NCBI GenBank assembly: GCA_964392725.1 | Contig: CAYMPW010000004.1 | Coordinates: forward strand, 1-64,000 | Length of the DNA: 64,000 bases | Reading direction: 5' to 3' | DNA from: CAYMPW01 sp964392725 | GTDB lineage: Archaea; Thermoplasmatota; Thermoplasmata; Methanomassiliicoccales; Methanomethylophilaceae | In this document: positions 46,932 through 55,323 of the stretch, piece by piece | Numbering within the stretch: position 1 is the first letter of the stretch | How the letters are laid out: each line of letters begins with the position of its first letter | Position numbers and translations under genes: made by a program | The notes under the pieces: generated by a model | Told to the model about the DNA's origin: nothing | The model's database searches: none | The model's input: only the letters and a program-made list of their open reading frames with translations

Positions 46932-47639
46932 ATGTCAGACTTTTTATCAAAAAACAAAAGTGCAGCTGAGATTTTCAAAACTGTTTTGAAATTATCGGGT
47001 GAACCTGTTGCGGTTAAATTAATCAAAGAAGAATCAGAGTATCCTACAGATTTATCAATTCCTGAAGGTCAGCTAAGTCATTGTCAGGCAATTATGCGTG
47101 CAAGAAAAGGAGAATGTTTGAATGTTCCCTTTGCTTCTGAGAGTTGTAATGTTGGCGCATCCGTTCTTGGAATGGTCGAAACACCTGAGAAATTAAAAAC
47201 CGGTGAATTCCACTACAGTATCGGAATACACGAGAGCCCAGAAGCCGCAGCAAAAATGTTTCTTTCTCGTAAGGTAATTTCATACAAAACTATTGGAGAA
47301 ACCATATGTCCTTTGAAAGATGCAGATTTTGAACCCGATGCAGTTGTTTTTGTAGATATACCTGAAAAATTATATTGGATTCTATCCGCATATTCAGCAG
47401 AAGGTCAAAGATCAGAATTATCTACCGCACCTTTCCAATGCATGTGTGAAGATGCAGTAGCTCTTCCAATTATTGAGGAAAAACCTAATCTTTCACTCGG
47501 ATGTTTCGGTTGCAGAAGAAGAACTGACATTAAACCCGAGGAACTTGTAGTCGGAGTTCCATACAATTTGGTATCAGTTCTCGCGGAGCGCATCGCCAAA
47601 TACGAGTCCGGCGTGCTTACAAAGGCAAAACGTGACTAA
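46932..47639 (+). CDS. DUF169 family protein
   Basis: 235 aa of the DUF169 family, common in methanogens and anaerobes and of unknown biochemistry. Seen are the start SGEPVAVKLIKEE, the cysteine-bearing SHCQAIMRARKGECLNVPFASESCNVGA, and the end SLGCFGCRRRTDIKPEELVVGVPYN. Several conserved cysteines (CQ, EC, SC, FGC) hint at a metal or corrinoid/Fe-S partner. It sits alone, with its own promoter and hairpin, between the CoM methyltransferase and the mcr operon, so a methanogenesis role is likely but unproved. Confidence 0.85.
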   Translation: MSDFLSKNKSAAEIFKTVLKLSGEPVAVKLIKEESEYPTDLSIPEGQLSHCQAIMRARKGECLNVPFASESCNVGASVLGMVETPEKLKTGEFHYSIGIHESPEAAAKMFLSRKVISYKTIGETICPLKDADFEPDAVVFVDIPEKLYWILSAYSAEGQRSELSTAPFQCMCEDAVALPIIEEKPNLSLGCFGCRRRTDIKPEELVVGVPYNLVSVLAERIAKYESGVLTKAKRD

Positions 47640-47652
47640 AAATGTGATTTTT

Positions 47653-47668
47653 TGGGGACATGTCCCCA
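47653..47668 (+). terminator. Palindromic hairpin after the DUF169 gene
   Basis: TGGGGACA-TGTCCCCA, inside a longer GTGA..TCAC flank, 13 nt after the stop and followed by a TTTTC stretch. Confidence 0.6.
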
Positions 47669-47798
47669 TTTTCACACTGTTTATCAAAACACTTAAATAA
47701 GATTTATAGAACGGTTTTGTATTTTTTACCATTTTAATATGTTCGCCGAGTTGGATGTTTTTATTGAAAAATTAATTTTTTCATATCTTTTCCATACA

Positions 47799-47888
47799 CT
47801 TTATATCTAATTAGGAGATTACCTTATTCCGCAAGGGGGAAGGCAAAGGCCCTCAATCTTTGCCATTTATCTAACAAGGAGGTAAAAA
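47799..47888 (+). promoter_or_regulatory. mcr operon promoter and leader
   Basis: TATA box CTTTATATCTAA (47799-47810) predicts a start near 47830, with a leader of about 55-60 nt. The leader has a 7-bp hairpin GGCAAAG / CTTTGCC (47842-47864, 9-nt loop), just after TTCC-GGAA pairing near 47828-47841. Then an ideal AAGGAGGT (47876-47883) sits 5 nt before the mcrB ATG. Confidence 0.75.
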
Positions 47889-49217
47889 ATGCAAAAATAC
47901 AACGACGTAATCGATTTGTATGACGACAACGGAAAACGCATCGCTAAGCAGATTCCGTTGGAAGCAATCAGTCCATTGCGCAACAAAGCGATCAAAACAA
48001 TCGCATCTCTCACAGAGAGGACAATTGCAGTCAACCTCGCTGGTATCGAGAAATCTCTCAAAACCGGTGCAGTTGGCGGTGCAATGATCAAAGGAAAAGA
48101 AATCGATATTCCCTTGGTCTCAAAAGCAGATGCAATTGCAAAAGCAATTAAAGAAATGATCCAGGTATACGACGGTGACGGAACAGTCGTCACAGTCAAA
48201 TCCGACGGTAAAAACATCGTCGTAATCGTACCTGAAGACAGAATGAATGCTGGTATCGAATACACCACCGGATTCACATCCGTTGCAGCAGCAACCGTAG
48301 AAGCAATCATCGAAGAATTCAACATACCGATGTACAAAGCAAACATGGTTAAAGCAGCAGTATGGGGAAGATACCCTCAGACAATGACATTCACTGGTGC
48401 AAACATCAAATCCATCCTCGAAGTTCCTCAGAACAACGAAGGTGCAGGTTATGCAATCAGAAACATCATGGCAAACCACGTTGTCGCACTTGTAGACAGG
48501 AACGCCATGCAGGGTGCCGCACTTTCCGCAATTTTGGAACAGGTCGGTTCCTTCGAAATGGGTGACGCAATCGGTCCATTCGAGAGAGGACACCTCCTCG
48601 CACTCGCATACCAGGGATTGAACGCAGACAACCTTGTATACACACTCGTTAAGAAAAACGGTAAAACCGGTACAGTCGGATCCGTTATTGCATCCCTTAT
48701 GGAAGTTGCAATCGCAAAAGGTGTCATCAGGGTCAAAGAAACACTCCCCTCAGGATACAATGTATACACAACTGACGATCTCCCCCTCTGGAATGCATAC
48801 GCAGCAGCAGGTATGGTCGCAGCAGTTATGGTAAACGTCGGTGCAGCAAGGGCAGCACAGGGTGTTCCCGGAACAATCCTGTACTACAACGATATGCTTG
48901 AACACGAAACCGGTCTTCCTGGTGTCGACTACGGTAGATCCGAAGGTGTCGGTGTTGGTATGTCTTTCTTCTCACACTCCATTTATGGTGGTGGAGGACC
49001 TGGTCTTTTCCACGGAAACCACGTCGTTACCAAACACTCCAAAGGTGTATTGATCCCCGCAGTTACAGCAGCAAACTGTCTCGACGGTGGAACACAGACT
49101 TTCTCTGCAGAAGCCACATCCGGTCTCTTCAAAGAAGTATTTGGTGAAATGATTGAATTCAAGACCCCTATGCAGGTCGTTGGCGCGGAGGCCAAGAAAA
49201 TCGCAAAAAAGCTTTGA
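47889..49217 (+). CDS. mcrB: Methyl-coenzyme M reductase subunit beta
   Basis: Beta subunit of the nickel-F430 enzyme that reduces methyl-CoM with coenzyme B to methane and heterodisulfide. 442 aa, normal. Recognised from TGFTSVAAATVEAIIEEF and the coenzyme-binding YGGGGPGLFHGNHVVTKHSKG region near residues 360-382. First gene of mcrB-mcrD-mcrG-mcrA; mcrC is not between mcrD and mcrG as in some other orders but lies at 56927. Strong ribosome site and codon bias indicate high expression. Confidence 0.99.
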   Translation: MQKYNDVIDLYDDNGKRIAKQIPLEAISPLRNKAIKTIASLTERTIAVNLAGIEKSLKTGAVGGAMIKGKEIDIPLVSKADAIAKAIKEMIQVYDGDGTVVTVKSDGKNIVVIVPEDRMNAGIEYTTGFTSVAAATVEAIIEEFNIPMYKANMVKAAVWGRYPQTMTFTGANIKSILEVPQNNEGAGYAIRNIMANHVVALVDRNAMQGAALSAILEQVGSFEMGDAIGPFERGHLLALAYQGLNADNLVYTLVKKNGKTGTVGSVIASLMEVAIAKGVIRVKETLPSGYNVYTTDDLPLWNAYAAAGMVAAVMVNVGAARAAQGVPGTILYYNDMLEHETGLPGVDYGRSEGVGVGMSFFSHSIYGGGGPGLFHGNHVVTKHSKGVLIPAVTAANCLDGGTQTFSAEATSGLFKEVFGEMIEFKTPMQVVGAEAKKIAKKL

Positions 49218-49226
49218 GATGATTAT

Positions 49227-49661
49227 ATGTCGAGTTTTCAACCACCAACAGCCGATTATGCCGGAATTCCTCTTCCCGAGGTTAGAATTTTAACTACCCG
49301 TCTTCTCGGTGCAGAGACTACGGAAAAAGTTCTCCGTGCATTAGAACCGGTACCTTACATCAGACAGATCAACATGACAGGCGAAAGTATTCCCGCCGTT
49401 ATTGGAAACGGTCCTGCTAAAGGATTACCGAACAATCATACCGAAAGGACAATGATCAAATTTAACGGAAAAGATGTTGAACTGCGTCACTTGGTCGGAG
49501 CTTTCTTCCTTGAGTTGGAAGTTACAGACGAGGAGACACTTGATGAAACGGTTGCGTTAATCAGGAAGATTTGCGACAAAGCAATTCCATTCGGATACAC
49601 AATCGATGTTGGAAGATTCTCGAAGTATAAACCCTCAATGCATGATTATAGAGGTGCATAA
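49227..49661 (+). CDS. mcrD: Methyl-coenzyme M reductase operon protein D
   Basis: 144-aa accessory protein of the mcr operon, thought to help MCR assembly or F430 loading; not part of the mature enzyme. Seen are PEVRILTTRLLGAETTEKVL, GNGPAKGLPNNHTER and the VDVGRFSKYKPSMHDY end. Starts 9 nt after mcrB and ends one base before mcrG. Confidence 0.95.
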   Translation: MSSFQPPTADYAGIPLPEVRILTTRLLGAETTEKVLRALEPVPYIRQINMTGESIPAVIGNGPAKGLPNNHTERTMIKFNGKDVELRHLVGAFFLELEVTDEETLDETVALIRKICDKAIPFGYTIDVGRFSKYKPSMHDYRGA

Positions 49662-49662
49662 T

Positions 49663-50439
49663 ATGGCATATAAAAGACAATTCTACCCTGGAGAGACAAC
49701 ACCTGCTGTCAACAGACGCAAGTACATGAACCCCAAGGTTAACCTTAAAAAACTCCGTGATGTCTCCATGGATGACGTCGTAAGGATTATGGGACACCGT
49801 AACCCCGGAGAGGACTACAAATCCATCCACGCCCCCCTCGATGAAAACGCATACGAGTCCAAATGCCCCATCAGGGCACTCGTAGAGCCTATTGAAGGTG
49901 CAAAACACGGTGACAGGGTAAGGTACATTCAGTTTACCGACTCTGTTTACTTCGCACCTATCTCTCCTTATCAGAGAGCATGGATGTACCTTTCCAGGTA
50001 CAGAGGTATCGATACCGGTACACTGTCCGGAAGGCAGATTATCGAAGTCAGAGAGAGAGACCTTGAGGTCCTCGCAAAAGAAATGGTTGACAACGAAACC
50101 TTCGATCCTGCACTTACAGGTATCAGAGGAGCAACCGTTCACGGACACGCATGCCGTCTCGATGAAAACGGACTTATGTTCGACGGATGGCAGAGATATG
50201 TCTGGGACAAAGACAAAAAAGAAGTCGTATACGTTAAGGATCAGGTCGCCCTGCCCCTTGACAGAAGAATATCAGTTGGTAAACCCGCAAAAATGTCTGA
50301 TCTCCAGAAGAGAACAACAATCTTCAGAGCAGACGGTGTTGACATGAAAGACGATAAAGAAGTCTCCATGTACGGAATCAGGATCCACAAACTCAGGACC
50401 CTTGGCGGATACCAGCCCTTCAAAGTGAAGGGGGTGTAA
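49663..50439 (+). CDS. mcrG: Methyl-coenzyme M reductase subunit gamma
   Basis: 258 aa, gamma subunit of MCR, part of the F430 and coenzyme pocket. ATG 49663 begins MAYKRQFYPGETTPAVNRRK, the family start; GAGGTG at 49651-49656 is its ribosome site. The frame is open further upstream inside mcrD but not used. RHGHRNPGEDY-type and GATVHGHACRLDENG segments identify it. One base after mcrD, 2 nt before mcrA. Confidence 0.99.
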   Translation: MAYKRQFYPGETTPAVNRRKYMNPKVNLKKLRDVSMDDVVRIMGHRNPGEDYKSIHAPLDENAYESKCPIRALVEPIEGAKHGDRVRYIQFTDSVYFAPISPYQRAWMYLSRYRGIDTGTLSGRQIIEVRERDLEVLAKEMVDNETFDPALTGIRGATVHGHACRLDENGLMFDGWQRYVWDKDKKEVVYVKDQVALPLDRRISVGKPAKMSDLQKRTTIFRADGVDMKDDKEVSMYGIRIHKLRTLGGYQPFKVKGV

Positions 50440-50441
50440 GA

Positions 50442-52100
50442 ATGGCCGAGAAAGAAAAGCTGTTCATGGAAGCATGTAAAAAGAAGTTCAAAGAGGACCC
50501 CGCAGATATGTCCACCAAGTATTACTGCTACGGTGGATGGAAACAGTCAAAAAGTAAAGTTGAGTTCCAGAAGGCAGCCGACGCAATTGCAAAAAAGCGC
50601 GGCATCCCTATGATGAACCAGGACGTTGGAGTTCCCCTTGGACAGAGATCATGGATGCCCTACCAGTTGTCACACACTGACATCTTCGCAGAAGCAGATG
50701 ATCTTCACTGTGTAAACAACCCTGCAATCCAGCAGGCATGGGATGATATCAGAAGGACCGTCCTTGTCGGTCTTAACTCCCCTCACGAGACCATCGAAAA
50801 GAGGCTCGGAAAGGAAGTTACACCTGAAACCATCAACACCTACCTCGAAGTAGTTAACCACGCTGTGCCCGGTGGAGCAGTTGTTCAGGAACACATGGCA
50901 GAAATCAACCCTGCACTCGTTTACGACTCTTACGTTAAAGTCTTCTCTGGAGACGACGAACTCATCGATGAAATCGACAAAAGATTCGTTATCGACATCA
51001 ACAAATTGTTCCCTGCAGACCAGGCAGAACAGTTGAAGAAAGCAGTCGGCAAGAACCTTATGCAGGCAGTCCGCTGTCCTACCATCGTAGGAAGGCTCAT
51101 GGATGGAGGTACAATCTCCAGACACGCAGCTATGCAGATTTCAATGGCTTTCATTTCCGCATACAAACTTGCAGCCGGTGAAGCAGCAATCGCTGACTTT
51201 GCATACTCTGCAAAACACTTGTCTATCGGAATGGGTACCATGATGCCCGCAAGACGTGCAAGAGGACCTAACGAGCCCGGTGGAATTCCATTCGGATTCA
51301 TGGCAGATATCACACAGTCCGACCGTGTCCACCCTGAAGACCCCGGCCGTGCAGCACTTGAGTCAGTAGCACTCGGAGCAGCTGTATACGACCAGATCTA
51401 CCTCGGTGGTTACATGTCCGGTGGTGTAGGTTTCACCCAGTACGCAACAGCAGCATACACTGATAACATCCTCGAAGATTACGTATACTACGCAATCGAC
51501 ACAATCAAGGACAGGTACGGCGGCTTCTGTAAATTGGACCCCAACAACCTCGACGAACTCATGAAGCTCGGCGACGATGTCAACACCTACGCACTCAGTA
51601 TGTACGAGAAATACCCCGCAGTTATGGAAACCCACTTCGGTGGATCCCAGAGATCAACAGTTGCAGCAGCATCTACCGGTATTGCCGGAGCTATGGCAAC
51701 TGGTGTAGCAGACTGTGGTGTTAACTGCTGGTACCTCTCTATGCTCCAGCACAAAGAGAGGACCGGAAGGCTCGGATTCTACGGATTCGACTTGCAGGAC
51801 CAGTGTGGTTCCGCTAACTCCTTCGCATACAGATCTGATGAAGGTCTGCCTATGGAACTTAGAGGACCTAACTACCCCAACTACGCAATGAACGTCGGTC
51901 ACATGTCCGGTTACACCGGTATCCCCAAGGCAGCACACGTTGCCCGCGGAGACGCATACACCGCCAACCCCTTCATCCGCGTAGCATTCGCAGACCCCAG
52001 TCTCGTCTTCGACTTCGCAAACATTACGAAGGAATTCGGACGTGGAGCTCTCAGAGAGTTCCAGCCCGCCGGAGAGAGAACTGCAGTCATCAAGGGATGA
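50442..52100 (+). CDS. mcrA: Methyl-coenzyme M reductase subunit alpha
   Basis: 552 aa, catalytic alpha subunit. The modified-residue block is intact: YGFDLQDQCG with the glycine that becomes thioglycine at 448, aspartate 453 and cysteine 455 (S-methyl in many species). The site of methyl-histidine is H259 and of 5-methyl-arginine R272, if the second R of RRAR is used. Spacing H259-R272 is 13, against 14 remembered for M. marburgensis. SGGVGFTQYATAAYTDNIL is present. The stop overlaps the next ATG (ATGA). Confidence 0.99.
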   Translation: MAEKEKLFMEACKKKFKEDPADMSTKYYCYGGWKQSKSKVEFQKAADAIAKKRGIPMMNQDVGVPLGQRSWMPYQLSHTDIFAEADDLHCVNNPAIQQAWDDIRRTVLVGLNSPHETIEKRLGKEVTPETINTYLEVVNHAVPGGAVVQEHMAEINPALVYDSYVKVFSGDDELIDEIDKRFVIDINKLFPADQAEQLKKAVGKNLMQAVRCPTIVGRLMDGGTISRHAAMQISMAFISAYKLAAGEAAIADFAYSAKHLSIGMGTMMPARRARGPNEPGGIPFGFMADITQSDRVHPEDPGRAALESVALGAAVYDQIYLGGYMSGGVGFTQYATAAYTDNILEDYVYYAIDTIKDRYGGFCKLDPNNLDELMKLGDDVNTYALSMYEKYPAVMETHFGGSQRSTVAAASTGIAGAMATGVADCGVNCWYLSMLQHKERTGRLGFYGFDLQDQCGSANSFAYRSDEGLPMELRGPNYPNYAMNVGHMSGYTGIPKAAHVARGDAYTANPFIRVAFADPSLVFDFANITKEFGRGALREFQPAGERTAVIKG

Positions 52101-52384
52101 GCGCGTTGAAAGTTGGAGAGATCTTCAAATATATCCCGACATCAACTGTCGGAAAGGTATTGGATATTCGTGAGAAAGACGGTAAAGTCTGGGCACAACT
52201 GGACTTCACAGGTTTGTATTACGATGTTTCGTTCCTGACCCAAGCGGATGCCAGTGAATATAAAGAAGTCTCTTTCAAAGAACGTGAACATTCCCAGACT
52301 GACGGGTTAAAAGCTGTGTTTGATTCAAAGGCCGAGGCTGAAGAAGTGGACATTAGCGAATTTACCCCCAGTGGTGGCGGATAA
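52097..52384 (+). CDS. DUF2098-like small protein coupled to mcrA
   Basis: 95 aa, archaeal DUF2098-type protein of unknown role: YIPTSTVGKVLDIREKDGKVWAQLDFTGLYYD reads as a small SH3-like beta-barrel, followed by an acidic, disordered tail. Its ATG lies in the mcrA stop (ATGA), so it is made on the mcr message. Candidates are an MCR chaperone or a regulator; inference only. A strong terminator follows. Confidence 0.82.
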   Translation: MSALKVGEIFKYIPTSTVGKVLDIREKDGKVWAQLDFTGLYYDVSFLTQADASEYKEVSFKEREHSQTDGLKAVFDSKAEAEEVDISEFTPSGGG

Positions 52385-52419
52385 GTCAAAGGTTTAAACT
52401 TTTTAATTTAATTTTCTTA

Positions 52420-52447
52420 CTTTCGGAGCCGCTTGCGGTTCCGAAAG
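52420..52447 (+). terminator. Terminator of the mcr operon
   Basis: A 12-bp stem CTTTCGGAGCCG / CGGTTCCGAAAG (one G-T) with a CTTG loop, 35 nt after the last stop. Confidence 0.85.
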
Positions 52448-52478
52448 ACATATTTCTATTCTTTGCATATCTCTTATT

Positions 52479-53030
52479 ATGCCTGTATTCGAATTGAACA
52501 ATTTTTTGAATATGCCGATCATTTCAATGGATGCACACATAATCGGAGATATATCTGATTTGAGATTCAATCCTGCAGATTGGGAAATTCAGAACATTGT
52601 GTTTATAGGCTCCAATTCTGTGTGCAATACAGCACAGTTTCGTACTAAAGCTAAACTGTGCATAAAGCCTGGGAAGTCAATTATTAAAGACGTATATTTG
52701 ATTCCAGATAAGGCAGAAGGTGTTCTGTCAAAGGTATTTCCGGATAATTTTTCATTAATGTCTGCAAAATCTTTAATTTCCAAGGATGTAGAAACAAAAA
52801 ATGGAATCAATCTTGGAACCGTTGAATCCGTTATTTTTGATACGGATAAATGGCAAATCACAGGATTTAAAATCAAATTAAATCGTCAAACACAAAAGGA
52901 AATGGGTGTAAAAGGGTTGTTTTCCAAGAGTGCTTCAGGACTTGTGGCGGCTCATGTGTCAAACATAAACGAAGATATTGTTCTGAAGAAAACACTCAAG
53001 GAAATTCAGCGTGTTTTGATATTAGATTAA
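52479..53030 (+). CDS. PRC-barrel domain protein
   Basis: 183 aa with two PRC-barrel-like repeats: residues 10-80 (NMPIISMDAHIIGDISDLRF) and 100-170 (SKDVETKNGINLGTVESVIF). PRC barrels occur in photosystem, RNA-processing (RimM) and cell-division proteins of archaea; no specific role can be named. It ends 3 nt past the start of the overlapping stop of the converging minus-strand gene. Monocistronic. Confidence 0.8.
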   Translation: MPVFELNNFLNMPIISMDAHIIGDISDLRFNPADWEIQNIVFIGSNSVCNTAQFRTKAKLCIKPGKSIIKDVYLIPDKAEGVLSKVFPDNFSLMSAKSLISKDVETKNGINLGTVESVIFDTDKWQITGFKIKLNRQTQKEMGVKGLFSKSASGLVAAHVSNINEDIVLKKTLKEIQRVLILD

Positions 53031-53578
53031 TCTAATTCATCGAATGCAACAAGGATTGATGCAATCTTAGGATCATCCGCAATTCCGTGGGCGGTTTTAA
53101 TGATAAGATCACATGTAGGCGCAGGGCTGCATGAAATTACATTTTTACAACCATTGGTTTCATTAAGCTCTTCAAATGCTATTGGAGGCATAACGAATTT
53201 TTCTCCGCCGGTTGCATTAATTTCATTGGGGAAAACTACAAAACCATCCGACATCCACATAATATCTTCACGATCTTTGTAGTTGACCGCGGTATGTGGA
53301 AAAACTTCTTCTCCCATTATTTTCCCATCTTCGGTTGTCAACACAACTGTAGGTGCGGGTGGAGGTCTGAACCTTGCATCTTTCACAATACAAATGACGT
53401 GTTGGCGTGTGAGGGCCTGTTTAAAACCTTGATTATCTACAGAGATTCCTCCGCTTCCTACAACAGTCGACTCTTCAGCAAGAACTTGATCCATAAGATC
53501 CTGTTCCATATAGAACGCATGGCGTACACCTCTTAGTTCACTGACGATTTTAAGTGGAAGATCAATATCAAATGTCAT
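53027..53578 (-). CDS. Unknown protein of the regulator/Cys-rich operon
   Basis: 183 aa, not recognised. Seen are an N-terminal FDIDLPLKIVSELRGVRHAFYMEQDLMD, a proline-rich ARFRPPPAPTVVLTTEDG, and a cysteine pair NGCKNVISCSPAPTCD. Soluble. It lies 24 nt after the cysteine-rich gene and shares strand and likely message with the three genes upstream. Neighbourhood suggests a methanogenesis-linked function. Confidence 0.7.
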   Translation of the reverse strand: MTFDIDLPLKIVSELRGVRHAFYMEQDLMDQVLAEESTVVGSGGISVDNQGFKQALTRQHVICIVKDARFRPPPAPTVVLTTEDGKIMGEEVFPHTAVNYKDREDIMWMSDGFVVFPNEINATGGEKFVMPPIAFEELNETNGCKNVISCSPAPTCDLIIKTAHGIADDPKIASILVAFDELD

Positions 53579-53602
53579 TGTATCCCTAATCCGATTATTA
53601 TT

Positions 53603-53923
53603 TCATTCTATTTTAATGGTTACGTCTTTTTTAAGAGCTAGGCCTGCTATGATTTCCATTGCTTTAATCATTCCACATGGAACAGCGCATGCAGCATGTC
53701 CTGCACACATAGAACAGTCGTTGTATATTTTATTGCCCTCTATTCCAGCAGCAATAATTTCAACTGGATTTACAACATTTATTGATTCAACAGCATCATT
53801 AACATAGGGGCAATTACTATCAAATTCTACAGTTGCAGTTCCGTCAAAATTGTCTTTTGCGGTGATGACTGTAATCATGCGGCACGCGCCTGCATCAATT
53901 GTAATCTTACATTCAGAATCCAT
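53603..53923 (-). CDS. Cysteine-rich small protein, paralogue of the next gene
   Basis: 106 aa from ATG 53923 (a TTG at 53932 would add 3). Conserved cysteines are in AGACRM, NCPYV, CSMCAGHAACAVPCG. The same pattern occurs in the adjacent 107-aa protein, so the two are tandem duplicates. The histidine-and-cysteine core (CxxCxxHAAC..PC) looks like a metal or Fe-S site. Family seen in methanogens; no function known to me. Confidence 0.75.
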   Translation of the reverse strand: MDSECKITIDAGACRMITVITAKDNFDGTATVEFDSNCPYVNDAVESINVVNPVEIIAAGIEGNKIYNDCSMCAGHAACAVPCGMIKAMEIIAGLALKKDVTIKIE

Positions 53924-53928
53924 AGTAA

Positions 53929-54252
53929 TCAAATCTTTTCAAATTTAAAGTCAACATCTTTCTTGAGTGCCATATCTGAAGCAATTTCTACGGCTTTGAC
54001 CATTGCGCAAGGTATTGGGCACGCAGCATGCGCGATGCATCCTGCGCATCCGACATAAATCGCATTATCAATAAGTCCACGTGTGATTACTTCCATGGGG
54101 TCAACGACTTCCAATGCTTTTGCTGCTTTTTTTACAGCACCGCAATCCGATGTGATATCGAGTTCAATCATTCCATCATCATTCGGTTTTGCGAGTATTT
54201 CTGTGTTCATTCCGCATATTCCCGCGTTTACCATCACTTTTATGTTACTCAT
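53929..54252 (-). CDS. Cysteine-rich small protein, tandem paralogue
   Basis: 107 aa: GICGM, DCGAV, CAGCIAHAACPIPCAM, with a C-terminal lysine-rich helix. Same cysteine spacing and length as the downstream gene. Its ATG overlaps the stop of the winged-helix gene by 8 nt, so it is coupled to a regulator. Confidence 0.77.
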   Translation of the reverse strand: MSNIKVMVNAGICGMNTEILAKPNDDGMIELDITSDCGAVKKAAKALEVVDPMEVITRGLIDNAIYVGCAGCIAHAACPIPCAMVKAVEIASDMALKKDVDFKFEKI

Positions 54253-55222
54253 TGTCTTCGCTCCTCAACCTTATTAAATTGTTTACTCCTGCCATGGATC
54301 TAATATCTACAACACCGATTGCAGCGATAACTCTATTGTCTAATTCGACCGGAGTCACGATTACACGTATACCTTCATAGGGTCCGGAAACCGCAATCTT
54401 TCTGATTGTGGTTCCAATTTCGATAACATCTTCCAAGACTTCTCCAGTATATGCATTATCAATAACCGCTCCGTTCTCAATTCTAAGACCTAGATTATCT
54501 CTGCTTTTGGCGCATACGGGTAAACCGCCCACCAAATCATGTATTGCAAATGCTAAGGATAATAATTCATTTCCTGAACTGCGAGGTGTAAGAATATCTC
54601 TAAGTTCACGGTTCATTTGAAGTCCGCCCACAAGTTTTAATCCTGCCGAAACCGCACCAATTTCTGCTGCTTCTGGATCTTTTCCGGTTCCTATGATTAT
54701 TACATCGTCTCTTCCAATTTTGAAACTGGATTTGATCATTTCACAAGTTTTCTCATCCGCGGGATAATCCGAACCAGGGAAAATAATACTCTTATTTGTG
54801 CAAACAAGTGTTGTTGCACCAAGAGCACCGGCTTTTATAGCATTGTCTCTTTCTTCGCATCCAAAACGAACGCGACGCGCCATTAGTGGTATATGAACCA
54901 TGCAGTTGAACTCTCCGATAGCGATATCGGATTTTTCCATTTTAACAACGTCCATTTCAACTACTTTTTTGGAATCCAATCCTAATTTTGTAAGGGTAAT
55001 TCCACTTTTTTTGATAGTAATCATGTTCTGATCTTGTAACATACTAAGAATTGTTCTGGTGCTACCTTCACCTATATCCAGTATCTCCGCGAGTCTTTTT
55101 CTTCCGATTGATTTTTCTTCATCAAGGGTCATCAATGTTTTCCAAACATGATAGTCTTTGAATTTTGGAATCGGCCCTCCAATTCCAGGGCTCCGTGGCG
55201 AGAACATGGATGGATGCATCAT
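54245..55222 (-). CDS. Winged-helix regulator, DUF4443/DUF2111-like
   Basis: 325 aa. Residues 20-80 form a winged helix-turn-helix (IGRKRLAEILDIGEGSTRTILSMLQDQNMITI). The middle domain is glycine/valine-rich and may bind a small molecule; the C-terminal 85 residues look like DUF2111. The frame starts with two methionines; ATG 55222 or 55219 cannot be separated. It is divergent from atwA with about 100 bp shared, and it heads an operon of two cysteine-rich and one further unknown gene. Confidence 0.72.
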   Translation of the reverse strand: MMHPSMFSPRSPGIGGPIPKFKDYHVWKTLMTLDEEKSIGRKRLAEILDIGEGSTRTILSMLQDQNMITIKKSGITLTKLGLDSKKVVEMDVVKMEKSDIAIGEFNCMVHIPLMARRVRFGCEERDNAIKAGALGATTLVCTNKSIIFPGSDYPADEKTCEMIKSSFKIGRDDVIIIGTGKDPEAAEIGAVSAGLKLVGGLQMNRELRDILTPRSSGNELLSLAFAIHDLVGGLPVCAKSRDNLGLRIENGAVIDNAYTGEVLEDVIEIGTTIRKIAVSGPYEGIRVIVTPVELDNRVIAAIGVVDIRSMAGVNNLIRLRSEDNE

Positions 55223-55323
55223 TTATCCATCTTATATGGTTATCGCTTACTAATGTTCACACCCCTTTATTAACAGCGCTAAAATTCGGTATATTTTTAT
55301 TACTCTTATGTTTACTCGATACT
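55223..55323 (+). promoter_or_regulatory. Divergent promoter region between the regulator and atwA
   Basis: About 100 bp. A TATA-like GGTATATTTTTATT (about 55289-55302) is near atwA; another AT-rich stretch lies near the regulator start. No clear palindrome seen. Confidence 0.4.

Noticed and set aside
49561..50148. 195-codon frame antisense to mcrD/mcrG, and similar antisense frames in mcrA, atwA and mcrB
   Set aside because: They are by-products of strong codon bias in the sense genes; cysteine-rich, repetitive composition and no ribosome sites.
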